Positions 17,995 through 26,607 of a stretch of DNA of 64,000 nucleotides are shown piece by piece. Positions within the stretch are counted from its first letter, which is position 1, and every line of letters begins with the position of its first letter. The position numbers and the translations under genes are program-made. A model generated the notes under the pieces. It made no database searches and had not been told where the DNA came from. It saw only the letters and a list, made by a program, of their open reading frames with translations. Source of the DNA: Salisediminibacterium beveridgei (lineage in GTDB: Bacteria; Bacillota; Bacilli; Bacillales; Salisediminibacteriaceae); assembly GCF_001721685.1 (NCBI RefSeq), contig NZ_CP012502.1, forward strand, positions 3,348,001 through 3,412,000, read 5' to 3'.

Positions 17995-20003
17995 ACCATC
18001 ACCTTCTTCAATTTCTCCAAAATACTCGCTTCTAGTTCCTGAATTTCAGCTTTGATTTCGTCTGATGGCCTTAACTGTTCATACTTATAAAAGTGCCTTG
18101 TAAACGGGATCTCATAACCGATTTTCGTCTTATCCTCATCAATCCAAGCGTCCGGTACGTGAGGCAATACTTCACGTTCAACGTATTCGTGAATGTCTTC
18201 TTTTAACGGAACATTCTCCGTATCACGAAGCTCAGGATCTGCTTCCAATTCACCTTTGGAATTCTTCAGACATACATCAGCCGTTTCATCACGTTCACCA
18301 AGAGCAGCAAGAATCGCTTTCAGCATTGGCGCTTTCGCATCCACACCAGCCTGTTTTAACGCATTCTTCAAAGCCTTTGTGAACGCATCTCGATTTTTAT
18401 AAAGCGTACCGTCTTGAAGCGTTTGTAACGCTCCCAGAATCGCTTGCTGCTTCTTCTGACCAGCTTCTACTTCCTTCTCGCCTGCTTCACCTTTTTTCTT
18501 TGATGTTGCAAGATTTTGAAACGCTTTTTGCTCATGAAGACGCTCAATACGTTCATCATCCACTTTAAAATTCAGTTTCAACGGTCGTTCAACGGTGATT
18601 TTTTGGAAGCCAAAATCTTCATTATCAAAGATTTTAACGTGCTCACCTTCTTGGTAATCACCATACATCTTAATAATCTCATTGATCTGATCCTGTGAAA
18701 TCTCATGACGTTTCTCGCCCAGGCTCTTTCGCATCTTTTGATAAAAGTCCACCGCATTAATCAGTTGGATCTTACCTTGTCGCCATTTAGCCTTATGATT
18801 GGTCAGAATCCAGATGTACGTTGAAATACCTGTATTGTAAAACAGGCTAGTCGGCATAGCCACAATCGCCTCAACCAAATCATTTTCAATCACATATCTG
18901 CGAATCTCACTTTCACCACTACCTGCGTCGCCTGTAAATAACGGTGATCCATTCATAATAATCGCAACTCGTGATCCCTTTGGATTATCCTCTGTCACTG
19001 GCTTCATCTTTGAAACCAAGTGCTGCAGGAACAAGAGCTGGCCATCTCCAATTCGAGGTAATCCTGCACCAAATCGACCTTGAAAACCCTGATCCTCATG
19101 TTCAGCTTTTACTGCCTTTTCTGCTGGTTTCCACTCGACACCGTAAGGAGGATTTGTGATCAAATAATCGAATTTATTATTCGGAAATGCATCTTTGGAG
19201 AGCGTGTTCCCAAACCGAATATTCTTCGCTTCTTCACCTTTAATCATCGTATCTGCCTTACACATCGCATAGGACTCTTCGTTGAATTCCTGCGCGAAGA
19301 ATGCCAGTTCTGCAGATGGATTTAAGTCTTTCAAATATTCCTGTGCAATAGACCCCATACCACCGGTTCCAGCACAGCTGTCATATAACGTTTGTGTGAT
19401 TCCCGGCTTTGTCAGGATGTCATGATCTTCGTTAAACATCAAACCCACCATAAGCCGAACGACTTCTCTAGGTGTGAAATGATCCCCAGCTTCAGCATGT
19501 TCTGAATATCGACGAATCAACTCTTCAAAGATATAACCCATTTCAAGATTGGATACGACCCCAGGATGCAAATCAATTTCAGAAAATCGCTTAATCGTCA
19601 GATACAATAAATCATTCCGATCCATCTTTTCAATCTGCTTATCAAAATCAAAATAATTAATAATATCTCTTGCAACACCAGAAAAGCCATTGATATAATC
19701 TCTGAAGTTTTCAGCCACGTTATCCGCATCATTTAAAAGCTTATTAAAATCATAGTTACTAACATTATTGAACTTCTGATTAGAAGTCCGATTTAAAATC
19801 TCATCCCTTGCTTCATCAGGTAACGTTTTATACTGTTCATATTGCTCCAATACAGCATCTTTTGTATCTTCTAATACACAGTCAAAACGTCGAAGAACCG
19901 CCATCGGAAGAATCACTTTCCCGTAATCCTCCGGTTTATAGGGCCCCCTTAGAATTTCTGCGATTGTCCATAAAAAATTAACCTTCTCTTGAAAATTGAC
20001 CAT
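17991..20003 (-). CDS. hsdM: Type I restriction enzyme, M (N6-adenine methylase) subunit
   Basis: The protein has about 670 aa. An N-terminal helical HsdM domain (MVNFQEKVNFLWTIAEILRG) is followed by the methylase core. The SAM motif is YDSCAGTGGMGS (near residue 215) and the catalytic motif is ITNPPYGVEW (near residue 285). The C-terminal region is long and charged and includes a lysine/glutamate-rich segment. The ATG at 20003 is chosen because the family begins exactly at this MxNFxEK motif; an ATG at 20015 directly abuts GAGGAG. It is first in an hsdM-hsdS-hsdR operon with 4-nt overlaps. It methylates adenine to protect host DNA. Confidence 0.95.
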   Translation of the reverse strand: MVNFQEKVNFLWTIAEILRGPYKPEDYGKVILPMAVLRRFDCVLEDTKDAVLEQYEQYKTLPDEARDEILNRTSNQKFNNVSNYDFNKLLNDADNVAENFRDYINGFSGVARDIINYFDFDKQIEKMDRNDLLYLTIKRFSEIDLHPGVVSNLEMGYIFEELIRRYSEHAEAGDHFTPREVVRLMVGLMFNEDHDILTKPGITQTLYDSCAGTGGMGSIAQEYLKDLNPSAELAFFAQEFNEESYAMCKADTMIKGEEAKNIRFGNTLSKDAFPNNKFDYLITNPPYGVEWKPAEKAVKAEHEDQGFQGRFGAGLPRIGDGQLLFLQHLVSKMKPVTEDNPKGSRVAIIMNGSPLFTGDAGSGESEIRRYVIENDLVEAIVAMPTSLFYNTGISTYIWILTNHKAKWRQGKIQLINAVDFYQKMRKSLGEKRHEISQDQINEIIKMYGDYQEGEHVKIFDNEDFGFQKITVERPLKLNFKVDDERIERLHEQKAFQNLATSKKKGEAGEKEVEAGQKKQQAILGALQTLQDGTLYKNRDAFTKALKNALKQAGVDAKAPMLKAILAALGERDETADVCLKNSKGELEADPELRDTENVPLKEDIHEYVEREVLPHVPDAWIDEDKTKIGYEIPFTRHFYKYEQLRPSDEIKAEIQELEASILEKLKKVMV

Positions 20004-20098
20004 GTTCAGAATCATCTCCTCATTTTCTCTCGTTCCATTTTAATGCGATAGGTGACAGTGGTTGTCAGCGATCGTATGTTTGTTTTCCTTGTCTTAAA

Positions 20099-21433
20099 TT
20101 AAACAATGATTTCATTTGTTAATTTTTCTATCTCTTTCTTTACTTCTTGATCCGATTGCTGGAATTCCTTCTTTTTAATGGCTAAAATAATTTTTTCCTG
20201 ATCTGAAATTGGAATGGCAGGAACCAGGAGTTCTTTTATATCTTTCAGCTTGATAAACACCTGCGATGATCCACTTGCACGCTGCTGAAGCTGTGTCAGC
20301 CCCCACTCTGTCATCATGAAATAGCTTAAAAACAAAGGAAGAAGTTTCTCTCGATTCGCCTCAACTAACGTGATATGTTGGCTCGCCAAAGCACCTGAAA
20401 AAGCTTTATCTGCGACGCCGGTTTTACCGACAGTTCCTACCCTTGAAATCAATACATGATAAGGCTTTATAATAGCCTTCTCGAATTTTTCAGCCCATTC
20501 CTCTGACACATACACAAGTTCATGATCCGTTAATGTACCCTTTTCGATATTTTTTATACGAATATATGGAGTCCCTTCGTCCTGATATTCTTTTGCTGAA
20601 ATGGTAGCCCCAGCTTTGAACGAAACCGCCAATGATTCTAATGGTCTCATCGGCACCCTTGCTTCTTTCTCCAGGTCAACTTCGTTTAAGCTCGAGGCAA
20701 CATCCCAACGGCCCTCTAGCTCGCAATAAGAAATTGCACTATACAGTGTTCGATGCTTCTGTTCCTGACTGACAGGGCTGAAGACATCGAAATCCCGGAG
20801 TACCGATTCAACCAAATCTCCCAGTGATTGAACACTCATTTGTTTTTGATACCATTGATTATAGAGTTTCTCTGCGGTTTGTTCTTGCTCGTCTGTCACC
20901 CCATAAATCGGTAACTTGACGTCCTTTACATCCTTAGTTTTCATCGTAGGGATCGCATTTCCTCTTGCGATCAGCATGAATTTTGAACGAACGTTGTCAG
21001 TCCTTAATACGAAATAGAGCAAATATGAAAATGTACGTTGATGAGGGCGTATAACAATAAATGTATTATTGACCAAACAGCCTGATAAATTGTCAGTGAT
21101 TCTCGCAACTGCATTTCGCTCAGGGCGCACACTGGATAGAATGAGATCTCCGGTTTGAACCTGCAGCGTTGCTCTCGCTGGAAGCTTTGCACCTTCCATT
21201 TCTTTTATTTCTTCTACCATGCCTTTTTCCGGAGAAAGGGCAGATATATCAATATAACGATAAATCTCGTCTACTTGAATCTCTGTTTTCTTTAATTTGA
21301 CGGGATTTAAGCTCGCAAGTTTTTCAAGTGCCGGACCTTGCTCCCTTTTAGTATTTAATGCTGACAAAAGAGCATTGATTGACCAATCTTTCTTAGTGAT
21401 TTTTTCATAAGGAAGCGTCATCGTTGTATTCAC
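20099..21433 (-). CDS. HsdS-like specificity protein of second, atypical unit
   Basis: The protein has about 444 aa, with two regions resembling target-recognition domains of type I S subunits. The first half includes VKLKKTEIQVDEIYRYIDIS and GDLILSSVRPERNAVARI. The second includes GATISAKEYQDEGTPYIRIK and HVLISRVGTVGKTGVADKAF, ending in a helical tail. The start is placed at the GTG at 21433 because it overlaps the upstream stop as GTGA, with GGGGGAGG just before it. It shares little visible sequence with the hsdS at 16624-17994. It is probably the DNA-recognition partner of the methylase-like protein encoded just upstream. No R subunit belongs to this unit. Confidence 0.75.
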   Translation of the reverse strand: MNTTMTLPYEKITKKDWSINALLSALNTKREQGPALEKLASLNPVKLKKTEIQVDEIYRYIDISALSPEKGMVEEIKEMEGAKLPARATLQVQTGDLILSSVRPERNAVARITDNLSGCLVNNTFIVIRPHQRTFSYLLYFVLRTDNVRSKFMLIARGNAIPTMKTKDVKDVKLPIYGVTDEQEQTAEKLYNQWYQKQMSVQSLGDLVESVLRDFDVFSPVSQEQKHRTLYSAISYCELEGRWDVASSLNEVDLEKEARVPMRPLESLAVSFKAGATISAKEYQDEGTPYIRIKNIEKGTLTDHELVYVSEEWAEKFEKAIIKPYHVLISRVGTVGKTGVADKAFSGALASQHITLVEANREKLLPLFLSYFMMTEWGLTQLQQRASGSSQVFIKLKDIKELLVPAIPISDQEKIILAIKKKEFQQSDQEVKKEIEKLTNEIIV

Positions 21434-22821
21434 AATTCCTCCCCCTTCTTCCACTTCTCAAATCCCTGAACGGCCTCTGTAAATTCATCGATTGTTTCAC
21501 AATCTGCTGCGAACAAATTTTTAGGTTCTTTTTCATCCTGCTTCTTTTTCCTCAAGACAAGTACACCAACTTTAATGCTCGTTAAAGGCTTTAATGTGTG
21601 GGTGGGAAGACTGATTATCGCTTCGATCACCATTCGATCCAGTAACAAAGATCTTGTATTCTCGGATGTACCCTGATACAAAAATGCCTCGTTCACGAAA
21701 CAAATAATATATCCTTCCGGTTTTAGAATCTCTGTTGCGCGCTCCAACATTAAATCCAATGCTTGTATAGCTTTCTTATTCAATTCATAGCCTGTATATC
21801 GACGTGGGGGTAAACGAAACCCTAAAGGCGGATCGATAATGACAAGGTCTTGCTGATTTGGAAGTTCATGATCCCGATCCAAAACATCACCTTGTTTAAC
21901 CTTAATATGTTCGTGTCCACTGATAATCATGAGCATCTTGTGATAATTTGCTACATATTCATTCAGTTCCATTCCAAAGTATGATCCGATTTCATCTTTT
22001 TGCTGTAAAAGGCCACTTGTAATACGTCCATAGCCTGCACACATTTCCAATACAGAGTAATCAGATAATTTTAGGACATTAATTAATCCAACGAATAAAT
22101 CTCTCACAGATGAGGCTGTGCGGTGATTTCCATCATACTCATTTATCTCAGACAACGAAATCAATGAATCGGCGTGTTTAGAATCCTTATGCCTCACCTC
22201 TCCTAGCTTCCACTTGAAGAGTTCAAAAGATAATTTATTAACGTTCGTCTTTTCGGGTAATAAATCAATCTGATAATATTGAAATGCTTCGTCAACCAGG
22301 TCTTGATAATCATCCTCTTTTAAGTCCAACCACTCATGCAATGAAGACATTTCCTCCATATAAGATCGAACCAGCATACCTTGAACGATATAGATCCACG
22401 TCTTTTCAGGCCGGAATTCTCCCCTTAATCGATCAACAATTTGCCACAATAAATCCTTCTGAAATTTTTCTGAGTTTATATATTCTCGAGAGCTATTAAA
22501 TATTGGTGGTTCAGCCTGGAGGAATGTGTCTGTTTCAAACCAGACCTGTTTTTCCGGTGTAACCAATAACGCATAAGGGACCGGTATCGCCTCTGTCAAC
22601 TTCATCAACTGTTGTTGTGATCCCTTTGTAACGCTATCTTTAATTTCAACCACAACTTGAGGAATTAATTCTCCATCTTCATCAATCGTATATCCTATCA
22701 AATCCGCCTTTAGATTTGATGTAGGACTGCTGCGAACTTCATCTTTTACAATAACGATCCCCTGTTCTTTCAAATCATGTACCTTTTTTAACTTAAGTTC
22801 CATTTCAGGTCCAGCGTACAT
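21430..22821 (-). CDS. Nuclease/N6-methylase-like fusion with altered catalytic motif
   Basis: The protein has 463 aa. Residues about 36-62 hold a PD-(D/E)XK-like pattern, with Asp40 in LKADLIGY and Glu59-x-Lys61 in VVVEIKD, as in type I R-protein N-terminal domains. Residues about 225-440 resemble the HsdM methylase core, with VLEMCAGYGRITSG (SAM loop, 257-270) and the usual downstream ILKPEGYIICFV and ISLPTHTLKPLTSIKVGVLVL. The catalytic motif expected to be NPPY or NPPF is instead IDPPLG (Asp330-Leu333). Loss of both Asn and the aromatic residue makes normal adenine methylation doubtful. It is the middle gene of a three-gene unit. It could be a BcgI-like enzyme, a SAM- or DNA-sensing nuclease, or a decayed methylase. 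Confidence 0.7.
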   Translation of the reverse strand: MYAGPEMELKLKKVHDLKEQGIVIVKDEVRSSPTSNLKADLIGYTIDEDGELIPQVVVEIKDSVTKGSQQQLMKLTEAIPVPYALLVTPEKQVWFETDTFLQAEPPIFNSSREYINSEKFQKDLLWQIVDRLRGEFRPEKTWIYIVQGMLVRSYMEEMSSLHEWLDLKEDDYQDLVDEAFQYYQIDLLPEKTNVNKLSFELFKWKLGEVRHKDSKHADSLISLSEINEYDGNHRTASSVRDLFVGLINVLKLSDYSVLEMCAGYGRITSGLLQQKDEIGSYFGMELNEYVANYHKMLMIISGHEHIKVKQGDVLDRDHELPNQQDLVIIDPPLGFRLPPRRYTGYELNKKAIQALDLMLERATEILKPEGYIICFVNEAFLYQGTSENTRSLLLDRMVIEAIISLPTHTLKPLTSIKVGVLVLRKKKQDEKEPKNLFAADCETIDEFTEAVQGFEKWKKGEEL

Positions 22822-22844
22822 CGCTCAAAACTCCCTCTCTGCAA

Positions 22845-23141
22845 TTATGCAATGATTCTTTCTTTATCCGGATTTGGATAAAATGACATCAATTTTTGCA
22901 AATATAAATTTTCTCTTTCTTCTTCTTTTCCTAACAGATACTCATCATACGATATCTGTTCAAGTTTTCGAACTGCACTGATACCACCTCGACTCTTCTT
23001 AACACCTGGCATCGATGAAACAAGATCGTACACATCTATAGACCTGAGTTTCTTCGACGTCACCAGATAACGCGATACACTAATTTCATTACTGCGCCCA
23101 ACATGTCCATAGGAACAAACAACTTTCCAATACTCATCCAC
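22845..23141 (-). CDS. 98-aa protein leading the atypical restriction-like unit
   Basis: This is a small protein (MDEYWKVVCSYGHVGRSNEI at the N-terminus, then basic SRYLVTSKKLRSIDVYDLV and GVKKSRGG). It starts with GTG, nine nt after AAGGAG. It precedes the methylase-like gene by 23 nt and is the first gene of the leftward three-gene unit. No cysteine cluster or clear helix-turn-helix is seen, although the basic centre would suit nucleic-acid binding. I do not recognise the family. Possible roles are a regulator, an inhibitor or a required small subunit of the complex. Confidence 0.6.
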   Translation of the reverse strand: MDEYWKVVCSYGHVGRSNEISVSRYLVTSKKLRSIDVYDLVSSMPGVKKSRGGISAVRKLEQISYDEYLLGKEEERENLYLQKLMSFYPNPDKERIIA

Positions 23142-23170
23142 AGATACGAACTCCTTTTTTTTCCTTGATT

Positions 23171-23247
23171 TAAAATACCATTGGTGCGTTCTTATTACAT
23201 GTTAATCGATGTCGCTTTAGAAGTCAACGAAATACGCACCATTTGAT
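23171..23247. promoter_or_regulatory. Inverted repeat upstream of the atypical defence unit
   Basis: TGGTGCGT (23182-23189) and ACGCACCA (23234-23241) are exact inverted copies, each flanked outward by similar AT-rich sequence (TAAAATACCA and TTTGATTTA). The pair lies within 110 bp upstream of the GTG of the 98-aa gene, where an operator or promoter would be expected. The rest of the 23248-23555 gap is AT-rich without a supported gene. Confidence 0.4.
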
Positions 23248-23555
23248 TTATTTATTTTGTTTGATGATATTATTGGAGAATTTACTGAAGTAAGGAAACT
23301 TAATTATTTAGTTAAAGTAGCATCCTTTTTTTAGAAAATATAAAGCTACTAATACAAATTAGACTAATTCAAGTTCGCTTGTTGTTAATTTAAAAGGATA
23401 TAGACGCTACCTATAATTGAAATAATCAAATCGATGAAACTATTGCTTTTTTTAATCTGTATGTAGCTCCTCAGACTTAATTGTCCTAGTTTGACCCCTC
23501 CACCTCAGGGGAAAAGAACTGCAAAGGGTTTTTTATAAGGGGGGGTTCGGTATCA

Positions 23556-23909
23556 ATGATGAACTTTGTGACGCATCATGAGGAAGCGATTCTGGAGGCG
23601 AACATTGACGGGGATGTGACGATCGAAGACATCAAAGAAATGGAGAGGCTATTTTATGAGCTGAAAGCCGCTCATAAGAAGGTGAAGATGCTGTTTGTGA
23701 TCAAGAACGCAAGCATCAAAGGGAATGCCTTGATCGCGGACGTGCACTTCGATCTGAAGAACTGGCGTCACTTTGACAAAGTCGCCGTCGTCAGTGACAA
23801 ACGATCCGTCGCCGTTGTGACCCGCCTGATGAGTAAACTGCCGAAGACGGATATGAAGCATTACTCCCTGTCGGATATCACCGAAGCCACCACCTGGGTA
23901 CAAACGTGA
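23556..23909 (+). CDS. SpoIIAA-like STAS-related protein
   Basis: The protein has 117 aa. The pattern, including DVTIEDIKEMERLFYELKAA, MLFVIKNASIKGN, VAVVSDKRSVAVVTRL and HYSLSDITEATTWV, fits the SpoIIAA-like family, small soluble STAS-fold proteins. These lack a demonstrated anti-sigma-antagonist role, and their function is usually unknown. It starts after a long G-run (GGGGGGG about 10 nt upstream). The composition is balanced in GC, unlike the AT-rich defence genes on its left. It stands alone and is closed by a hairpin derived from the dispersed repeat. Confidence 0.75.
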   Translation: MMNFVTHHEEAILEANIDGDVTIEDIKEMERLFYELKAAHKKVKMLFVIKNASIKGNALIADVHFDLKNWRHFDKVAVVSDKRSVAVVTRLMSKLPKTDMKHYSLSDITEATTWVQT

Positions 23910-23918
23910 ATGTGAAAA

Positions 23919-23964
23919 GCGCCTGACCCGATGCAGTGTTGGTTGACTGCACAGGTCCAGGCGC
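23919..23964. terminator. Palindromic repeat, copy 8, acting as bidirectional terminator
   Basis: AAAAGCGCCTGAC on the left pairs with TCCAGGCGCTTTTT on the right, so the repeat-like palindrome carries A and T tracts on both sides. It sits between two converging genes and should stop transcription from both. It is the rightmost family member seen in the window. Confidence 0.8.
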
Positions 23965-23976
23965 TTTTTGATTTGC

Positions 23977-25017
23977 TCAGGCTTCAGGAAGAAGGACAAC
24001 CTTGCCCAGTTTTCCGGCTTTCTTAAAATACGTCTGCGCTTCCCTTGCCTGCGTCAACGGAAAGGTGCGGTCAATTACCGGTTGGATCGTCCCTGCCGCA
24101 ATCGCGTGCAGCATCCGTCTGAATTCTTCCCTTGTTCCGAGAACCGAGCCAAAGAGCGTAATGTGTTTTAAATAGAGCGTGCGAAAATCCAGTTCCGTCT
24201 TCTGACCGCCAGCGGAGCCTGACGTGCAGAACTTCCCGCCCTTCTTCAGTACCTTAAGCGACGTCGCAAAGAGCGCATCGCCGACCACATCGAGGACGGC
24301 GTCAACAGGACCGCCCGTGACGCTCAGGATCTCATCTGCCAGATGCTCTGAACGGTACGAACAGACATGGGTTGCCCCGAGTGCTTTCAAGCTGTCCGCC
24401 ATCGTCAGATCACCGACAATCGCAATCACCTTCGCACCAAATACGCGCGCCGCTATCTGGACATTGAGTGAACCCACGCCGCCATTTGCCCCAGTGACCA
24501 CGACCGTCTCCCCGGGCTGGATCTGAAGTTGTTCTGCCATATGCCAGGCCGTCAACCCACTGACGGAAAACACCGCACTCTCCGTGAAGTCCGGCAGGGG
24601 CATGTCAAAACAGAGCGCCGCCGGCCAGACGACGTAGTCCGCATAGCCGCCGTCATATTCGGAGCCGATAAAGGCCATGTCGTCCGCATACTGTTCCTCT
24701 CCGTCAGCACCGCTTGATGTAAACGGAAACAGGACCACCGATTTACCGATCATGCCGTCATCAACCGCTTCCCCCGTCTTCACAACGATGCCCGTAATGT
24801 CCGAGCCCGGCGTCCGCGGAAACTGCACCCCCTCCGGTCGCCAGCCGGACTTGGCCCCTGTGCCATAAGCCCCTTCCCGCATCCAGATCTCCGTATTGTT
24901 AATGGCACAGGCCTTCACTTGAATGAGCACTTCATCCTTTTTTGGTTCCGGCACCGGTTGTGTGACCGTCTGCAGCTGATCCACGTCCCCGTACCCCATC
25001 ACTTGTACTGCTCTCAT
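23977..25017 (-). CDS. Zinc-independent MDR-family alcohol dehydrogenase / quinone reductase
   Basis: The protein has about 346 aa. The N-terminal GroES-like domain begins MRAVQVMGYGDVDQLQTV, with NNTEIWMREGAYG near residue 45. The Rossmann domain shows ETVVVTGANGGVGSLN (near residue 165) and ends KAGKLGKVVLLPEA. The cysteines that bind structural zinc in classical alcohol dehydrogenases are not visible, which points to an NADPH-dependent quinone oxidoreductase or enoyl-reductase-like enzyme. The ATG at 25017 has GAGGCGGG upstream; the longer frame has no ribosome binding site. The substrate is unknown. The region from 25018 to 25326 is a divergent promoter region with no gene seen. Confidence 0.85.
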   Translation of the reverse strand: MRAVQVMGYGDVDQLQTVTQPVPEPKKDEVLIQVKACAINNTEIWMREGAYGTGAKSGWRPEGVQFPRTPGSDITGIVVKTGEAVDDGMIGKSVVLFPFTSSGADGEEQYADDMAFIGSEYDGGYADYVVWPAALCFDMPLPDFTESAVFSVSGLTAWHMAEQLQIQPGETVVVTGANGGVGSLNVQIAARVFGAKVIAIVGDLTMADSLKALGATHVCSYRSEHLADEILSVTGGPVDAVLDVVGDALFATSLKVLKKGGKFCTSGSAGGQKTELDFRTLYLKHITLFGSVLGTREEFRRMLHAIAAGTIQPVIDRTFPLTQAREAQTYFKKAGKLGKVVLLPEA

Positions 25018-25326
25018 CTGATTCCCGCCTCTCGTTGTGTCCACGCCTGGTGTCTGAAAGCTCAGAGCGTCAGGCGTCCTCGTACTGCTGTTGTCTATCT
25101 TACCAGCCGGTGGCCGTTCGTGCCTCCTTTCAGACTCTGGTTCGGACGATTTTGTTGAATTTCTCAAGTTAAATCCCAACTTTTTTACAACCGTTCCCCT
25201 ACAGCCCTGCATTTCCTGTATAATATACCCAAAGAGACTAAAAGAATCTCATGTTCGGCGATTGACTGTTTTCGTCACCTGACAGAAAAGCGGCTCGTTC
25301 ATCATCATGTATGAGGAGGGGTACCC

Positions 25327-25737
25327 ATGCCAATCACGATCAAACGCGATAAAACCATTCCAGCAGCACAAGTCGAAGCCCTTTACCTGGATGCAGGCTG
25401 GCACGCCTATACGAACGACATGTCGGTGCTGATGCAGGCGATCGAGAATTCCCTGGACGTGGTAGCAGCCTGGGACGGAGATGAACTGGTCGGGCTCATC
25501 CGCACGGTGGGTGACGACTTCACGGTCCTGTATATTCAGGACATCCTCGTTCTCAAGGCCTACCGGAACCAGGGCATTGCTTCACGGCTCCTGCAGCAGA
25601 TCCTGCACGATTATCCCGACGTGCGACAAAAGGTGCTGTTGACGGAAGATGACCCTGGCGTGCGACACTTTTATGAAAAGAATGGCTTCCAGTCCTGCGA
25701 CAAGGGGAACCTCGTCGCCTTTGCGACATTCGATTAA
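25327..25737 (+). CDS. GNAT-family N-acetyltransferase
   Basis: The protein has 136 aa. It has the compact GNAT layout: beta strands with VVAAWDGDELVGLIRTVGDD, the acetyl-CoA loop in LVLKAYRNQGIASRLL (Q/RxxGxG/A type, residues about 77-92), and a C-terminal VRHFYEKNGFQ motif. It would transfer an acetyl group from acetyl-CoA to an amine of unknown identity. GGAGGGG lies 7 nt before the ATG. It opens a rightward run of small genes that may be transcribed together. Confidence 0.85.
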   Translation: MPITIKRDKTIPAAQVEALYLDAGWHAYTNDMSVLMQAIENSLDVVAAWDGDELVGLIRTVGDDFTVLYIQDILVLKAYRNQGIASRLLQQILHDYPDVRQKVLLTEDDPGVRHFYEKNGFQSCDKGNLVAFATFD

Positions 25738-25787
25738 CGCCTGAAGCGAAGCGACACCGTGAATTGTACCGAGAATGGAGGGGTCCT

Positions 25788-25961
25788 GTGATATCTGTAT
25801 TGAAACTCATCGTATCAAGCCTTGCTGTCCTGTTTGCGGGGATCATCATCTACATCGTCATCCGGGATGGCCAGTTCGATTGGGACACCACCGGCTCACT
25901 GATCACAACCTTGTTCTTTTTGATTTTTTTCCGGCTCGGTTTAAACATCTATCCGCGGTAG
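25788..25961 (+). CDS. Small membrane protein (57 aa)
   Basis: The start is placed at the GTG at 25788 because GGAGGGG lies 4 nt upstream; the ATG at 25764 has no such site. Two hydrophobic helices are visible: ISVLKLIVSSLAVLFAGII (residues about 2-22) and LITTLFFLIFFRLGLNIY (residues about 36-54). A short acidic loop (RDGQFDWDTTG) joins them. No family is recognised. It sits in a series of tiny membrane protein genes. Confidence 0.65.
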   Translation: MISVLKLIVSSLAVLFAGIIIYIVIRDGQFDWDTTGSLITTLFFLIFFRLGLNIYPR

Positions 25962-25989
25962 ATGAATTCATTTTTAAGGAGAGATCGCT

Positions 25990-26214
25990 ATGGATGTCTA
26001 TCTTCTGATTCCCTTTGGCTTTATCCTCGCAGGGTTGATTGTGCTCCTCGTTCAGAAAAAAAGCATGGAACAGGACCTCGCTTTTGTGAAGGCCCATCCT
26101 GACAGCGATGAGGCGGCCATCAAACAAAAGGCCATCATCCGCTGGATCTGGAGCGTCGTCATCTGGGGTGTCGTGAGCATGATCCTGGTTGTCTGGTTTT
26201 TTATGTACGTTTAA
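25990..26214 (+). CDS. Small membrane protein (74 aa)
   Basis: Two helices are visible: VYLLIPFGFILAGLIVLLVQ at the N-terminus and IWSVVIWGVVSMILVVWFF at the C-terminus. They flank a charged cytoplasmic-type segment (KKSMEQDLAFVKAHPDSDEA). AAGGAGAG lies 6 nt before the ATG. It starts 28 bp after the previous small gene, in the same direction. The function is unknown. Confidence 0.7.
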   Translation: MDVYLLIPFGFILAGLIVLLVQKKSMEQDLAFVKAHPDSDEAAIKQKAIIRWIWSVVIWGVVSMILVVWFFMYV

Positions 26215-26274
26215 TGTTCAGGGCAAGGAGCGAATTGCAGCGATTGGAAATGGCTGTTTGGGAGGTGTGTCAGA

Positions 26275-26544
26275 ATGGACTTTGTCCTTTATCTCGGCGC
26301 CATCGGTGCGTGGGGATTCATCCGTTACGAGCAGAATCAATTCAAGCTCCTCTCGTTTCTACTGGAGTGCTTATTGATTGGGATTGCCCTGTTCATTTTA
26401 CAATGGGCGGTTGGAGCAACGTTGTCATTTGTGACGATGCCCATACCGGAAAACGTGACGTTTTGGATTGCTGGCCTGATCTTTTTTATCGGTGTTTGCT
26501 ATGTGTCATTGAAATCCTGGCGGATAACACAGCAAAGTGACTAA
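26275..26544 (+). CDS. Small membrane protein (89 aa)
   Basis: Three hydrophobic stretches are visible (VLYLGAIGAWGFI, LLSFLLECLLIGIALFILQW and FWIAGLIFFIGVCYVSL), with little charged sequence between them. GGAGGTG lies upstream at normal spacing. It is part of the run of small rightward membrane genes between the two GNAT genes. No motif allows a functional call. Confidence 0.65.
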   Translation: MDFVLYLGAIGAWGFIRYEQNQFKLLSFLLECLLIGIALFILQWAVGATLSFVTMPIPENVTFWIAGLIFFIGVCYVSLKSWRITQQSD

Positions 26545-26607
26545 CCATCGACCTGAGCGGATGATGATCTTTAATCATGAATTGATATCAGGAAGGAAGT
26601 GCTTCAT

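Noticed and set aside
5121-20078. Short TGTCAGCGATC-like similarity at about 5130 and 20060
   Set aside because: Only about 10-12 bp are shared, without symmetry or further copies, so it may be chance.
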